A DNA stretch of 44,988 nucleotides from Hyphomicrobiales bacterium (GTDB lineage Bacteria; Pseudomonadota; Alphaproteobacteria; Rhizobiales; Aestuariivirgaceae). The translations under genes and the position numbers were made by a program. Below the pieces are notes generated by a model that saw only the letters and a list, made by a program, of their open reading frames with translations, was not told the origin of the DNA and did not search any database. Below, one piece after another: positions 7,696-17,105 of this stretch (positions are counted from its first letter, which is position 1; the number at the start of each line of letters is the position of its first letter). Where the stretch lies: positions 1-44,988 of the forward strand of contig JALVSR010000034.1 in the NCBI GenBank assembly GCA_027024225.1, read 5' to 3'.

Positions 7696-9396
7696 ATGCC
7701 GCCGTTTATGGAGCGAGAACGGCTGGAATATGACGTGCTCATCATTGGCGGCGGGCCGGCGGGGCTGGCCTGCGCGCTGGCGCTGGCCGAGGAGGGGCGA
7801 ACGGCCGGGAAAATGCCCGCCATCTGCCTGCTGGAGAAGGCGGCGGAGATTGGCCTGCATACCGTTTCCGGCGCCATCATCGACCCATACCCGCTGGATG
7901 CACTGGCGCCGGGCTGGCGCGAAGATGCGAGTTTTCCCATCCGCACGGAGGTGGCGCGCGAGGAGCTGTGGCTGCTGACCCGCCGAGGCAACTTCACCCT
8001 GCCCCAGCGACCGCTGCCGCCCATGCTGAAGCACTCTGGCCAGCTGGTGGGGCCGCTTTCGGAGCTGGTGCGCTGGCTGGCGGGCAAGGCGGAGGCGGCG
8101 GGGGTGGACATCTTCCCCGGCTTCGCGGCGCAGCGGGCGATATTCGATGAAAAGACCGGCGCGCTCATGGGCGTCATCGCCGGCGAGGCGGGGCTGGAGG
8201 CGGACGGCTCGCCGGGGCCGAATTACGAGCCGGGCGTGGAGATAACCGCGCGGTTCGTGGTGCTGGCGGAGGGTGCGAAGGGCAACATCGGCCGCGAGGT
8301 CATCAGCCGTTTCGGCCTGTTCAAATACCCGGTGCATTACGCGCTGGGCATCAAGGAGCTGTGGCGGCTCGAGGAGGAGAAGCCGGAGCTGGCGGGCAAC
8401 ATCATCCACACGCTGGGCCTGCCGCTTTTCGGCGAGGCGGCGGGCGGCGGGTTTCTCTATTACCAGGATGCGCGGCACATCTCCGTGGGGCTGGTGACGC
8501 ACATGGACTGGCGCAACCCGTGGCTTTCGCCCTACCGCGCTTTCCAGGACTTCAAGCTGACCGCGCTCATCGCCCCCTTGCTGCGGCAGGCGGAGCGCAT
8601 TGGCTACGGCGCGCGCAGCATCGCCATGGCCAGCCCGGATGACGTGGAGGCACTGGCCTTTCCCGGCGGGCTGTTCGTGGGTGATGCCTTCGGCGTGGTG
8701 AACCCGGCGCGCGCGCAAGGGGTGCACGCGGCGCTGGAATCGGGCCTGGTGGCCGGCCGGCTGCTGGCCGAGGCGCTGGCGAGGAGCGCGGCGCACACGC
8801 GGCTTGCCGCCTACCCCGAGCGCATACGGCGAACGCGCTTCTGGCGCGAGCTGGAGCTGGCGCGCAACATCAAGCCGCTGTGGCGGCGCTTTGGCCTGTT
8901 GGGCGCGTTCATGGGCGGCGGGATCGACCTGTGGGCGGGGCGGCTGCTTGGCCGGCGGCTGCTGCCGGCGATGCGGGATGATGTGCCGGATCATGCCCGG
9001 CTGATACCGGCGGAGCGGGCCACACGCATGGAACATGGCCGCGAGGAAGGCGAATCCGCACGCAAGATCACCTTTTGCCGCAGCGAGTCGCTGGCGCTGG
9101 CGGGTGTTTCGCACCGGCCCGGCCAGCCGGTGCACCTGAAGGTGCTGGACATGGACAAGGCCGTGGCGCTGAACTGGCGCACGTACGCCGGGCCGGAGCA
9201 GCGCTATTGCCCGGCGGGCGTCTACCAGTGGCGCATCGAGAAGGAAAGTGGGACGGATGCCGAAGAACGGCCCGTCTTGCGCATCCAGGCGGAGAACTGC
9301 CTGCACTGCAAGGCGTGCGAGATAAAGGATCCGGGGCAGAACATCATCTGGACGCCGCCGGAAGGGGGCGACGGGCCGCATTACAGGGGCTTGTGA
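7696..9396 (+). CDS. Electron transfer flavoprotein-ubiquinone oxidoreductase
   Basis: At 566 residues this is full length for ETF-QO. The N-terminal FAD-binding motif is VLIIGGGPAGLACALALAEE. The middle holds the membrane-associated quinone domain with GYGARSIAMAS and GDAFGVVNPARAQGVHAALESG. The C-terminal 4Fe-4S ligands are the Cys in RYCPAGVYQW and the three in NCLHCKACEIKDPGQNIIW, followed by PEGGDGPHY. It passes electrons from acyl-CoA and other dehydrogenases, via ETF, to ubiquinone at the inner membrane. It is divergent from the L,D-transpeptidase gene, with about 68 bp between them. An in-frame ATG at 7708 is an alternative start. Confidence 0.97.
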   Translation: MPPFMERERLEYDVLIIGGGPAGLACALALAEEGRTAGKMPAICLLEKAAEIGLHTVSGAIIDPYPLDALAPGWREDASFPIRTEVAREELWLLTRRGNFTLPQRPLPPMLKHSGQLVGPLSELVRWLAGKAEAAGVDIFPGFAAQRAIFDEKTGALMGVIAGEAGLEADGSPGPNYEPGVEITARFVVLAEGAKGNIGREVISRFGLFKYPVHYALGIKELWRLEEEKPELAGNIIHTLGLPLFGEAAGGGFLYYQDARHISVGLVTHMDWRNPWLSPYRAFQDFKLTALIAPLLRQAERIGYGARSIAMASPDDVEALAFPGGLFVGDAFGVVNPARAQGVHAALESGLVAGRLLAEALARSAAHTRLAAYPERIRRTRFWRELELARNIKPLWRRFGLLGAFMGGGIDLWAGRLLGRRLLPAMRDDVPDHARLIPAERATRMEHGREEGESARKITFCRSESLALAGVSHRPGQPVHLKVLDMDKAVALNWRTYAGPEQRYCPAGVYQWRIEKESGTDAEERPVLRIQAENCLHCKACEIKDPGQNIIWTPPEGGDGPHYRGL

Positions 9397-9456
9397 GAAA
9401 GAGACGGCCTCCCCTGCCCGGCTCCCCGCTCCGACGAGGGTAGCATCCGGTTGGCA

Positions 9457-10650
9457 TCAGGCGCTCATGCGCTCGAAGAACAGGTCGATCATGCGGCGGT
9501 AGATGCGCTTGAGCTTCCACAGGTCGTCCACCGGCACGCGCTCGTTCACCTTGTGGATGGTTTCGTTCACAAGCCCGAACTCGGCCACGGGGCAGTAGTC
9601 CTTGATGAAGCGCGCGTCCGACGTGCCGCCGCCGGTGGAAAGCTCTGGTGTGAGGCCCACCTCGTCCCGCACGGCCCGTTGCATGACCTCGATGAGCGGG
9701 CCGCCCTCGGTGATGAAGCTCTCGCCGGATACCTGCTCGGTGACATAGAAGCGCGCGCCGGTTTCCCGCGTGATGTCCGCGATGAGCCCGTCAAGCCAGC
9801 GGCGCAGGCTTTTGGGCGTGTGGAGCGTGTTGAAGCGGATGTTGCAGGTGGCGCGTGCGGTTTCCGGTATCACGTTGGTGGCCGGGTTGCCGACGTCGAA
9901 GGTGGAAAACTGCACCGTGGAGGGCTGGAAGAACTCCGTGCCCTCGTCCAGTGGGTTCGCGGTCATCTCGTGCACCAGCCTCGCCAACGGGTGCACGGGG
10001 TTGATGGCCTTTTCCGGGTAGGCGGTGTGTCCCTGCACGCCCACGCATTCGATGAAGAAATTGAGCGAGCCGCGCCGGCCGTTCTTGATGGTGTCGCCCA
10101 GCTCTTCCACGCAGGACGGCTCGCCGACGATGCAGGCGTCCGGCACGTGGCCGTTGTCCGTCACCCATTGCAGCATCTTGCGGGTGCCGTTGATGGCCGG
10201 GCCTTCCTCGTCGCCGGTAATGAGGAAGGATATGGAACCGGGCAGCGGGCGGTTTGCACGCTCATGGTCGCGCACCCAGTCGATGGCGGCGGCGGCAAAG
10301 GCGGCCACGCCACCCTTCATGTCGCAGGCGCCGCGACCGTAAAGCACGCCTTGATCGACCACCGCGGCGAAGGGCGGGTGCAGCCAGGCGTCTTCATCGC
10401 CAGGTGGCACGACGTCCGTGTGTCCGGCGAAGCACAAGTGAGGCCCGCCGTCACCAATGCGAGCGAAGAGGTTCTGCACGTCCGGCGTGCCGGGCTCGGA
10501 AAATGGCAGCCAGGCGCAGTCGAATCCCGCCTGCTCCAGCGCCACGGCCAGCACCTCCTGCGCGCCAGCGTCTTCCGGCGTGACGGAAGGGCAGCGGATG
10601 AGCGCCTGGGCCAGCGCCACCACGTCGGTTTCCTTCCTGCTGACCGTCAC
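9457..10650 (-). CDS. dapE: Succinyl-diaminopimelate desuccinylase
   Basis: The enzyme hydrolyses N-succinyl-LL-2,6-diaminopimelate in lysine and peptidoglycan precursor synthesis. The 397-residue protein has the M20 di-zinc peptidase motifs CFAGHTDVVPPGDEDAW, YGRGACDMKGGVAA and ITGDEEGPAINGT, with the dimerisation lid in between and a late GGGTSDARFI segment. I chose the GTG at 10650, preceded by CGGGGGAACC; the longer frame from 10722 would overlap the upstream gene and adds no conserved sequence. It lies 40 bp downstream of a membrane-protein gene on the same strand. Confidence 0.96.
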   Translation of the reverse strand: MTVSRKETDVVALAQALIRCPSVTPEDAGAQEVLAVALEQAGFDCAWLPFSEPGTPDVQNLFARIGDGGPHLCFAGHTDVVPPGDEDAWLHPPFAAVVDQGVLYGRGACDMKGGVAAFAAAAIDWVRDHERANRPLPGSISFLITGDEEGPAINGTRKMLQWVTDNGHVPDACIVGEPSCVEELGDTIKNGRRGSLNFFIECVGVQGHTAYPEKAINPVHPLARLVHEMTANPLDEGTEFFQPSTVQFSTFDVGNPATNVIPETARATCNIRFNTLHTPKSLRRWLDGLIADITRETGARFYVTEQVSGESFITEGGPLIEVMQRAVRDEVGLTPELSTGGGTSDARFIKDYCPVAEFGLVNETIHKVNERVPVDDLWKLKRIYRRMIDLFFERMSA

Positions 10651-10690
10651 GTTTTGGTTCCCCCGGCTTGCATGGGCGACAGTTTTCCAA

Positions 10691-11311
10691 TTACCCGGGC
10701 ATGAAAGTGAACCAGGTGGCATAGAATATCAGCCAGAACCCGGCCCATGCCCACAAGGGATGTAATCCCGGAACGATACGCTTCAAGACAATTGCGACAC
10801 CATGCGACAGAAGCGCCACCAGCACGAAGCGAATTATGCGCACCGAAAGGGAAACGAGCAAGAAAGCAAAGAGAGATATTCCGGCATGAGGAGCGAGGGC
10901 GGCATATACCTTGAACGGCGTGCCGGTGAACATTCCGTTCAGCACCGCCCAGGGGCCCCGTGATTGCAAATCGTGGAGCGCCTGCTGGAGCATCTCGCGC
11001 GAGATGGCGGGGATGACGTCCATGAAGCCGAAAATGATCTTCAATTTCGTGCCCGCGCCCCAGGAATACATGAGCACCCCGCCGACCAGCGCGGCCAGGA
11101 ACACGATGAAGGCGGCCAGCAGCGCGGCCCGCAGGCGCCTTTGCGCCGCGATCATGCTGATGAGCACATCCGGCGCGATGAAAAAGAAGATGGCCTCGCC
11201 AAAGCCCCAAAGGGCGGCGGCCACGCCCTCGCCGAAGTTCAGCGGCGGCGGAGTGGACGAGGAGGGCCTGGAAGTTCCACGGGCTGTCGGCGATGGTGTC
11301 GTGTCCGTCAT
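10691..11311 (-). CDS. Multi-pass membrane protein, possibly DedA/VTT-like
   Basis: This 206-residue protein has about four hydrophobic segments (near residues 30-50, 62-85, 140-165 and 185-203), with a polar loop containing GMFTGTPFKVYAALAPHAG. The early EAIFFFIAPDVL and the FTGxPxKxYA segment recall DedA/VTT-superfamily membrane proteins, but the match is by eye and weak. GGAG lies 9 bases upstream of the start. It sits between chorismate mutase and dapE on the same strand. The function is unknown. Confidence 0.65.
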   Translation of the reverse strand: MTDTTPSPTARGTSRPSSSTPPPLNFGEGVAAALWGFGEAIFFFIAPDVLISMIAAQRRLRAALLAAFIVFLAALVGGVLMYSWGAGTKLKIIFGFMDVIPAISREMLQQALHDLQSRGPWAVLNGMFTGTPFKVYAALAPHAGISLFAFLLVSLSVRIIRFVLVALLSHGVAIVLKRIVPGLHPLWAWAGFWLIFYATWFTFMPG

Positions 11312-11433
11312 AGTGGTCTGCTCCGGCCCTGCGACCGCGACTTGGCTCAGCGCGGCGGAAAAAACGTGGATGAAGCTCTACAGATGGCGCCCGCCCGCGC
11401 GAGATGGCACCTCGCGGCGAAGGATGGGCGCGC

Positions 11434-11775
11434 TCAGCCGCCGTTCTTTCCGTTTCCTTCCGCGCCGGGGTGCATGCGCTCGGCCTCGTACTGGATGAAC
11501 CAGCCGATCATCTGCCGCCACAGGGCCTCGGCAAGCGCCGGAGGCAGGCCCTTTTGTTCGGCATGGGCGCAGACCTTGTCGATGACCTGCTGCACGCGCC
11601 AGGGGACGTTCGCCCCCTCATTCGTACCTTGCTTCAGTTGCCAGGCGCGATCGACGTAAGCGAAGCGGCGCGCCAGCAGCTCCACCATCTCTTCGTCGAT
11701 GCGGTCGATCTCGCGCCGCACCTCGTCCATGCTGGTGCATTCCTCTGGAGGGATGATGTCTTTTTCAGCCGACAT
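11434..11775 (-). CDS. Chorismate mutase (AroQ-fold) family protein
   Basis: This 113-residue all-helical protein matches the AroQ-class chorismate mutase fold: MDEVRREIDRIDEEMVELLARR forms helix 1 with its catalytic Arg, followed by VPWRVQQVIDKV and LWRQMIGWFIQYEAERM. The family converts chorismate to prephenate; close relatives act as isochorismate-pyruvate lyases, and these are hard to tell apart by eye. It starts one base after the aspS stop (TAACATG), with AGGAGGAGGG in the end of aspS as ribosome binding site, so the two are translationally linked. The linkage to an aminoacyl-tRNA synthetase is unremarkable. Confidence 0.85.
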   Translation of the reverse strand: MSAEKDIIPPEECTSMDEVRREIDRIDEEMVELLARRFAYVDRAWQLKQGTNEGANVPWRVQQVIDKVCAHAEQKGLPPALAEALWRQMIGWFIQYEAERMHPGAEGNGKNGG

Positions 11776-11776
11776 G

Positions 11777-13636
11777 TTAGCCCTCCTCCTTCTTTTCTTC
11801 CCTTTTCTTTTTCGGCAGGACGACGCGGATGTGCAGCTCGCGAAGCTGCTGCGGGCTCAAGGGGGCGGGCGCGCCCATGAGCAGGTCCTCGGCCTGCTGG
11901 TTCATGGGGAAGAGCACGACCTCGCGGATGTTCGGTTCATCGGCCAGCAGCATGACCATGCGGTCAAGCCCCGGGGCGATGCCGCCGTGCGGCGGGGCGC
12001 CATACTGGAACGCCCGATACAGCGCGCCGAACTTCTCTTCCACCACCTTCTCGTCGTAGCCGGCGATCCTGAAGGCCAGTTTCATCAGCTCCGGCAAGTG
12101 GTTGCGGATGGCGCCGGAAGACAGCTCCACGCCGTTGCACACGATGTCATACTGGTAGGCCTTGATGCCGAGCGCGGGGCCATAATCGCCGGTTTCGATG
12201 GCTTCCCAGGCCTCTTGCAGCGCCTTCATGCCGCCCTGGGGCATGGAGAAGGGGTTGTGGGAGAACTCGATGCGTTTCTCCTCCTCGTTCCACTCGTACA
12301 TGGGGAAATCGACGATCCAGCAGAACTCGAAGCGGTTCTCGTCGATGAGCCCCAGCTCGGCGGCCACCTTCTGCCGCGCATCGGCCGCGAAGGGCGCGAA
12401 CTTCTGCGGATTGCCGGCGACGAAGAAGGCGGCGTCACCCGGTTTCAGGCCAAGCTGTTCGGCTATTGCCGCGGTGCGTTCCGGCCCGATGTTCTTGGCC
12501 AGCGGGCCGGCGCCGGTGAGCTGGCCGTCCTCCTCGCGGAACATGATGTAGCCAAGGCCGGGCTGGCCTTCAGATTGCGCCCAGTTGTTCATGCGATCGC
12601 AGAAGGCGCGAGATCCGCCGCCCGGCGCCGGGATGGCCCAGACGCGGTTGCGCTCGTCCTTCTCCAGCATCTGCGCGAAGATGCGAAATCCCGAACCGCG
12701 GAAATGCTCGGAAACGTCCTGCATTTCCAGCGGGTTGCGCAGATCGGGCTTGTCGGTGCCGTATTTCAGGATGGCCTCGTGGTAGGGGATGCGCGGGAAC
12801 TTCTCCGTCACCGGGTGACCACCACCGAATTCCTTGAACAGGTCGCGCAGGATGGGCTCCACGGTGTTCAGCACGTCTTCCTGGGTGACGAAACTCATCT
12901 CGATATCGAGCTGGTAGAACTCGCCGGGCGAGCGGTCGGCGCGGGCGTCCTCGTCGCGGAAGCACGGGGCGATCTGGAAATAGCGGTCGAAGCCGGAGGC
13001 CATGATGAGCTGCTTGTAGATCTGCGGGGCCTGCGGCAGGGCGTAGAACTTGCCCGGGTGCAGGCGCGAGGGCACCACGAAGTCGCGCGCGCCTTCCGGC
13101 GAGGAGGCGGTGAGGATGGGTGTCTGGAACTCGGTGAAGCCCTCCGCCTCCATGCGCTTGCGCAGCCAGCTCACCACGTTGGAGCGCAGCATGATGTTGC
13201 GGTGCATGCGCTCGCGGCGCAGGTCGAGGTAGCGGTGCTTCAGGCGAATGTCCTCCGGGTAGTGCGGCTCGCCGAACACGGGCAGCGGCAGCTCCTTCGC
13301 CTCGGAAAGGATGTCGATGCCGGTGGCGAAGACCTCAACCTCGCCGGTGGGCAATTTCGGGTTTTCCGTGCCCTCGGGGCGGGCGCGCACGTAGCCATCG
13401 ACACGAATGACGTATTCGGCGTGGAGCTTTTCCGCCGTTTCGAAGGCGGGGCTGTCCGGGTCGGCCACCACCTGGGTGATGCCGTAATGGTCGCGCAGGT
13501 CGATGAACAGCACGCCGCCGTGGTCGCGGATGCGGTGCACCCAGCCGGAAAGACGCACCGTCTGCCCGATGTGTTCCTTTCGCAATTCCCCGCAGGTGTG
13601 GGTGCGGTATTCGTGCATGGAGGTTGTGTCCGCCAT
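11777..13636 (-). CDS. aspS: Aspartyl-tRNA synthetase
   Basis: This class II synthetase of 619 residues has an N-terminal OB-fold anticodon-binding domain (about 10-110, [21 protein letters not shown]). Motif 2 includes [22 protein letters not shown] bacterial GAD insertion follows, then motif 3 [13 protein letters not shown] near the C-terminus. It charges tRNA-Asp. Many alphaproteobacteria lack AsnRS and use a non-discriminating AspRS with GatCAB, but this window cannot show which type it is. The start at 13636 has GGAG 12 bases upstream; ATG 13618 is the alternative. It heads a two-gene unit with chorismate mutase. Confidence 0.98.
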   Translation of the reverse strand: MADTTSMHEYRTHTCGELRKEHIGQTVRLSGWVHRIRDHGGVLFIDLRDHYGITQVVADPDSPAFETAEKLHAEYVIRVDGYVRARPEGTENPKLPTGEVEVFATGIDILSEAKELPLPVFGEPHYPEDIRLKHRYLDLRRERMHRNIMLRSNVVSWLRKRMEAEGFTEFQTPILTASSPEGARDFVVPSRLHPGKFYALPQAPQIYKQLIMASGFDRYFQIAPCFRDEDARADRSPGEFYQLDIEMSFVTQEDVLNTVEPILRDLFKEFGGGHPVTEKFPRIPYHEAILKYGTDKPDLRNPLEMQDVSEHFRGSGFRIFAQMLEKDERNRVWAIPAPGGGSRAFCDRMNNWAQSEGQPGLGYIMFREEDGQLTGAGPLAKNIGPERTAAIAEQLGLKPGDAAFFVAGNPQKFAPFAADARQKVAAELGLIDENRFEFCWIVDFPMYEWNEEEKRIEFSHNPFSMPQGGMKALQEAWEAIETGDYGPALGIKAYQYDIVCNGVELSSGAIRNHLPELMKLAFRIAGYDEKVVEEKFGALYRAFQYGAPPHGGIAPGLDRMVMLLADEPNIREVVLFPMNQQAEDLLMGAPAPLSPQQLRELHIRVVLPKKKREEKKEEG

Positions 13637-13740
13637 CAGGTTTTCTCGCTCCGACAGGCAATGGAATCTTCATTCGCGTGATGGGCGGAATTGCGCACAG
13701 GGGCGCGGGGATGTCAAGGAATCAGGTCGTGCGGGCGGCA

Positions 13741-14187
13741 TCATGCATCCGATTTTTCCCGCGATGGCGCCAGCATGACGGCCTCGCCCTCCAGCACCAG
13801 CGTTTCGCCCACGTAACAGCGGGTGTCCAGCACCACGCGGCGGCGGGACCGGTGCACCTCGCGCACCGTAACTTCCGCGCGAACAACGTCGCCGACGAAA
13901 ACGGGCCGCTTGAAGCGCAGCGTTTGCGAAACATAGATGCTGCCCATGCCCGGCAGGCGCGTGCCCACCACGGTGGAGATGAGCGAGGCGGTGAGCATTC
14001 CGTGCACGATGGGCCGACCGAAACGGGTGGTGGCGGCGAAGTCGGCATCAAGGTGCACGGGGTTGTGATCGCCGGAGATTTCGGCGAAGGCGCGCACGGC
14101 CGCCTCGTCCAGCCGTTTCTCGAAGCTGGCCGTCTGGCCCTCCTCGATGTCCTCGATGTAAACGGTGGTCATTTCGGTGTCAGACAT
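13741..14187 (-). CDS. MaoC-like (R)-specific enoyl-CoA hydratase
   Basis: This 148-residue single hot-dog domain has the hydratase-2 motif AEISGDHNPVHLD (the catalytic Asp and His are in it), followed by FGRPIVHGMLTASLIS. The length and pattern match PhaJ-type hydratases, which supply (R)-3-hydroxyacyl-CoA from beta-oxidation, often for polyhydroxyalkanoate, but no PHA gene is visible here. GGGGAGG lies 4 bases upstream of the start, which supports 14187. It is a single gene between aspS and a HAD phosphatase gene on the same strand. Confidence 0.92.
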   Translation of the reverse strand: MSDTEMTTVYIEDIEEGQTASFEKRLDEAAVRAFAEISGDHNPVHLDADFAATTRFGRPIVHGMLTASLISTVVGTRLPGMGSIYVSQTLRFKRPVFVGDVVRAEVTVREVHRSRRRVVLDTRCYVGETLVLEGEAVMLAPSREKSDA

Positions 14188-14230
14188 GGCGCCTCCCCTT
14201 CCGATGCCACATTACCCATGCACTACCAGA

Positions 14231-15211
14231 CTACCAGCGCAGGCGGCGCATCACGCCCACGAGATTTATGCCCGGCGCGGCCTCGCGCACCTGACGCACC
14301 ACCTCTTCCAGTCCGTGTTCGTCCAATGCGCCAGAGCTGATGCCGCCGGTGATGAACAACGCCGCGATGCCGAAGTTGGCCGCGCCTTTCATGTCCGTGC
14401 CCATGCCGTCGCCAATGGCCAGGATCTCGCGCTTTTCCACCTTGCGCCCGGCGGCGGCTTCGGCCTTTTTCAACGCCTCTTCGTAAATGGGCGGGTGGGG
14501 CTTTCCGGCCATGATGACCTCGCCGCCCAATTCCTCGTAGATTTTCGCCAGCGCGCCAGCGCAGGGCAGGATGTCCTCGCCATGCTTCACGATGAGATCG
14601 GGGTTGGCGCACACCAGCGGCAGGTTGCGCTCGGCGAGCTGGCGCAGCATGTCGCGGTATTGTTCGGGCTGCTCGGTGCGGTCGTCGAACAGGCCGGAGC
14701 ACATGATGAGCTCGGCCTGCTCCGGCTCGGTGAAGGAAACGGGCAGCCCCTCGCGCAAATGCGCGTCACGCTCCGGGCCGAGATGGAAAACCTTGCAGCC
14801 GGCGCGCCGGGAAACGACGGCGCGGGTGACGTCGCCTGAGGTGATCACGTCGTCGTAGGCCTCGCGCGGCACCTTCAGCTCGTCAAGCTGCCGCAGAAGG
14901 GCCGGCCTTGGCCGCGGTGAATTGGACACCAGCACCACCACACCGTCATTTTTCCGGTGGCGGATGAGGGCATCGCAGGAAACTTCGTCCGCAATGACGC
15001 CATCATGCACCACCCCCCAGATGTCGCAAAACCACACGGGATATTCGCCAGACAAGGGCGCCACGTGTTCCAGCAGCGGAACCTCCACCCCCCTTGCCGG
15101 CCTGCTTTGCGATTCCGTCACCCCTGTCCCGCTGTGCGTATCCGAAGGTCGATCGTTCATCAGCGTGATTTTCCGCCTTTCAACCCATTGCCGGGCCTTT
15201 CGTGCATTCAT
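14231..15211 (-). CDS. HAD class IIA sugar phosphatase-like (TIGR01459 type)
   Basis: The 326-residue protein has all HAD motifs: motif I CDIWGVVHDG (nucleophile Asp and general-acid position), motif II VSNSPRPRP, motif III with Lys in MAGKPHPPIYEEAL, and motif IV IGDGMGTDMKGAANFGI. The class IIA (NagD-like) cap lies between motifs II and III. This subfamily is common in alphaproteobacteria and its substrate is not established. The N-terminal 50 residues are poorly conserved. The ATG at 15211 has AAGG at suitable distance; ATG 15160 is an alternative. It is divergent from the radical SAM gene. Confidence 0.9.
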   Translation of the reverse strand: MNARKARQWVERRKITLMNDRPSDTHSGTGVTESQSRPARGVEVPLLEHVAPLSGEYPVWFCDIWGVVHDGVIADEVSCDALIRHRKNDGVVVLVSNSPRPRPALLRQLDELKVPREAYDDVITSGDVTRAVVSRRAGCKVFHLGPERDAHLREGLPVSFTEPEQAELIMCSGLFDDRTEQPEQYRDMLRQLAERNLPLVCANPDLIVKHGEDILPCAGALAKIYEELGGEVIMAGKPHPPIYEEALKKAEAAAGRKVEKREILAIGDGMGTDMKGAANFGIAALFITGGISSGALDEHGLEEVVRQVREAAPGINLVGVMRRLRW

Positions 15212-15304
15212 CGTGCACCTTCTTCTCCGCTGTGGTGCCCGTGGTCAAGCCCGAAAACGCATTTTCTCAGCCGCGATTATTCCGCGTTCTTTCTTCTTAT
15301 GTTC

Positions 15305-15333
15305 TTGACATGTTTTTATCGCCGTGCCATGCT
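15305..15333 (+). promoter_or_regulatory. Candidate promoter for the radical SAM gene
   Basis: A perfect -35 TTGACA (15305-15310) and a weak -10 CATGCT (15328-15333) are 17 bases apart, about 55 bp upstream of the gene start. Confidence 0.35.
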
Positions 15334-15392
15334 GATTGTACGGGCCATGGAATTTGGACGGAAACAGCCATGTGGGAGGGTTCTGGTAACCG

Positions 15393-16562
15393 ATGATGAA
15401 GCTCGAAGGCATGGCGGAGACCGTGACGGATTTTTCCTCGCGCGGGGAGGTGGCCGGACCACAGGCGCAGGCCCTACGAGGGCGCGGGGCGCGGTCGGCC
15501 CACGCGGGGCGACACGAGCGGCTGGCGCGGGTGGCGGCCGATGATGGCTGGGGCTCACTGGAAGAGCTCCTGGAGGAGCGTCGGGAGACACAGATCATCC
15601 CGGAACGGGCCAGCAGCATCGTCAGCCGCAACATCTCGCCGGATGTGGGCTTTGAATATTCCGTCAATCCTTACCGCGGGTGCGAGCACGGTTGCATCTA
15701 CTGTTATGCGCGGCCCGGGCACGCGAACCTGGGTTACTCGCCGGGGCTGGATTTCGAAAGCCGCATCGTGGTGAAGGAAAACGCGCCCGAATTGTTCGAG
15801 AAGGCGCTGAACCGGCCCGGCTGGAAGGGGGCGCCGGTGGCCATTGGCACCTATACGGACTGTTACCAGCCAGTGGAAAAGCGTTATCGCATCACGCGGC
15901 GGCTTCTGGAGATTGCCGAGCATTACAATCAGCCGGTAGTGCTGGTGACGAAATCGCGGCTGGTGTTGCGCGATCTTGACGTATTGCAGCGGCTGGCAGA
16001 AAGGCGGCTGGCACGGGTGGCGGTGGCCATCACCACGCTGGACGCCCGCCTTGCGCGGCTGATGGAACCACGGGCGGCCACGCCGGCGCGGCGGCTGGAG
16101 ACGCTGGGGCGGCTGAGCGAGGCCGGGGTGCCCACCACGGTGATGATCGCGCCGGTCATTCCGGCGCTGAACGATCATGAAATCGAGCAGATCCTGTTGC
16201 GCGCACGGCACGCGGGGGCGGAAGGCGCGGCCATGGTCATGCTGCGGCTGCCACTGGAGATTGCCGCGCTGTTCCGCGAATGGCTGGAGGATCATTTTCC
16301 CGACCGTGCGAACCGCGTGCTCTCGCTTATCCGCCAAATGCATGGCGGACGCATCTACGACGCCCGCTTCGGCAAGCGCATGACGGGCGCGGGACCATAT
16401 GCGTGGATGATCTGGCGAAGGTTCGAGAATACCTGCAAGCGGCTGGGTCTGAACGAGCGCATAACGCCGCTGAACACCGCTCTGTTTCAACCCGTGCGCC
16501 AGGGCGCCCGGAATATCCAGCCCACCTTGCCAGGCCTGCTGGAAATGAAGGAGGAGGAATGA
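15393..16562 (+). CDS. Radical SAM protein, PA0069/Rv2578c family
   Basis: This 389-residue protein carries a radical SAM cluster motif of the CxxxCxxC type within YRGCEHGCIYCYARPGH (about residues 94-110), followed by a TIM-barrel core with IGTYTDCYQPVEKRY and VVLVTKSRLVLRDLD. It belongs to the uncharacterised PA0069 (SplB-related) family. A 4Fe-4S cluster would cleave S-adenosylmethionine; the substrate is unknown. The C-terminal segment ends with NTALFQPVRQGARNIQPTL, typical of the family. The first 40 residues are low-complexity and the start is uncertain (15393 or 15411). The cobalamin riboswitch follows but has its own promoter. Confidence 0.93.
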   Translation: MMKLEGMAETVTDFSSRGEVAGPQAQALRGRGARSAHAGRHERLARVAADDGWGSLEELLEERRETQIIPERASSIVSRNISPDVGFEYSVNPYRGCEHGCIYCYARPGHANLGYSPGLDFESRIVVKENAPELFEKALNRPGWKGAPVAIGTYTDCYQPVEKRYRITRRLLEIAEHYNQPVVLVTKSRLVLRDLDVLQRLAERRLARVAVAITTLDARLARLMEPRAATPARRLETLGRLSEAGVPTTVMIAPVIPALNDHEIEQILLRARHAGAEGAAMVMLRLPLEIAALFREWLEDHFPDRANRVLSLIRQMHGGRIYDARFGKRMTGAGPYAWMIWRRFENTCKRLGLNERITPLNTALFQPVRQGARNIQPTLPGLLEMKEEE

Positions 16563-16587
16563 ACCGGGAAAATGAACTGGAAAGGCG

Positions 16588-16617
16588 TTGACAGATTTGT
16601 TGCGCGCTGACTAGCAT
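16588..16617 (+). promoter_or_regulatory. Promoter of the cobalamin-riboswitch transcript
   Basis: A perfect TTGACA (16588-16593) is followed, 18 bases later, by TAGCAT (16612-16617, four of six consensus positions). Transcription would start near 16624, just before the riboswitch. Confidence 0.6.
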
Positions 16618-16630
16618 TCGCCTTGCGGAT

Positions 16631-16888
16631 GGTGCCACGTGCGGCGGGATGACAAGGCTTCCTGCCCGCGCGGTGAAAAGGGAACGCGGTGAAAATCCGC
16701 GGCTGCCCCCGCAACTGTGAGCGGCGAGCCCGCCGTCCATCATGTGCCACTGGTCGAATATCGGCCGGGAAGGCGGACGGTGAAAAAGGGCGCTTCAGTT
16801 ATTCGTGGCACGTTCGGCCCAGGATTGTCGGGCCGCTCCGCCACAGTTGGAGTGCCTGGGCGATGACCCGCGAGCCAGGAGACCTGCC
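16631..16888 (+). promoter_or_regulatory. Cobalamin (AdoCbl) riboswitch
   Basis: The conserved blocks appear in order: GGTGCC at 16631, GGTGAAAAGGGAA then GGTGAAAATCCGCGGC, CTGCCCCCGCAACTGTGAGCG (the B12-box region, about 16703-16724), GCCACTGG, GGGAAGGCGG, and the closing CGATGACCCGCGAGCCAGGAG followed by ACCTGCC at 16888. A variable arm of about 80 bases sits before the last block. Binding of adenosylcobalamin would reduce expression of the downstream metal-uptake genes. I did not find a clear terminator; a CCGCC/GGCGG hairpin (17066-17080) close to the next ribosome binding site suggests control of translation. Confidence 0.95.
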
Positions 16889-17105
16889 ATCCGCAAAGGG
16901 GCGTGAGGGGAAAGACCGCATCGCCTGCATTCGGGAGCCTGTCACCGGTGGCCGTTTCAAATGTGCAACGGCGAATGGCGTGGTCATCATAATTGCGTTT
17001 ACCTTGGCGCGCCGTGGCGTGAAGGTGGGCTTCCGATGCGGGCGGTCTTCTGCAAGCGCCTTATCCGCCTGATTGGCGGCCGGAACGGGGTGTTTCCGGA
17101 AGGAC

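Noticed and set aside
7579-9381. A 600-codon minus-strand frame over the ETF-QO gene
   Set aside because: ETF-QO motifs on the plus strand are complete; the antisense translation is low-complexity.
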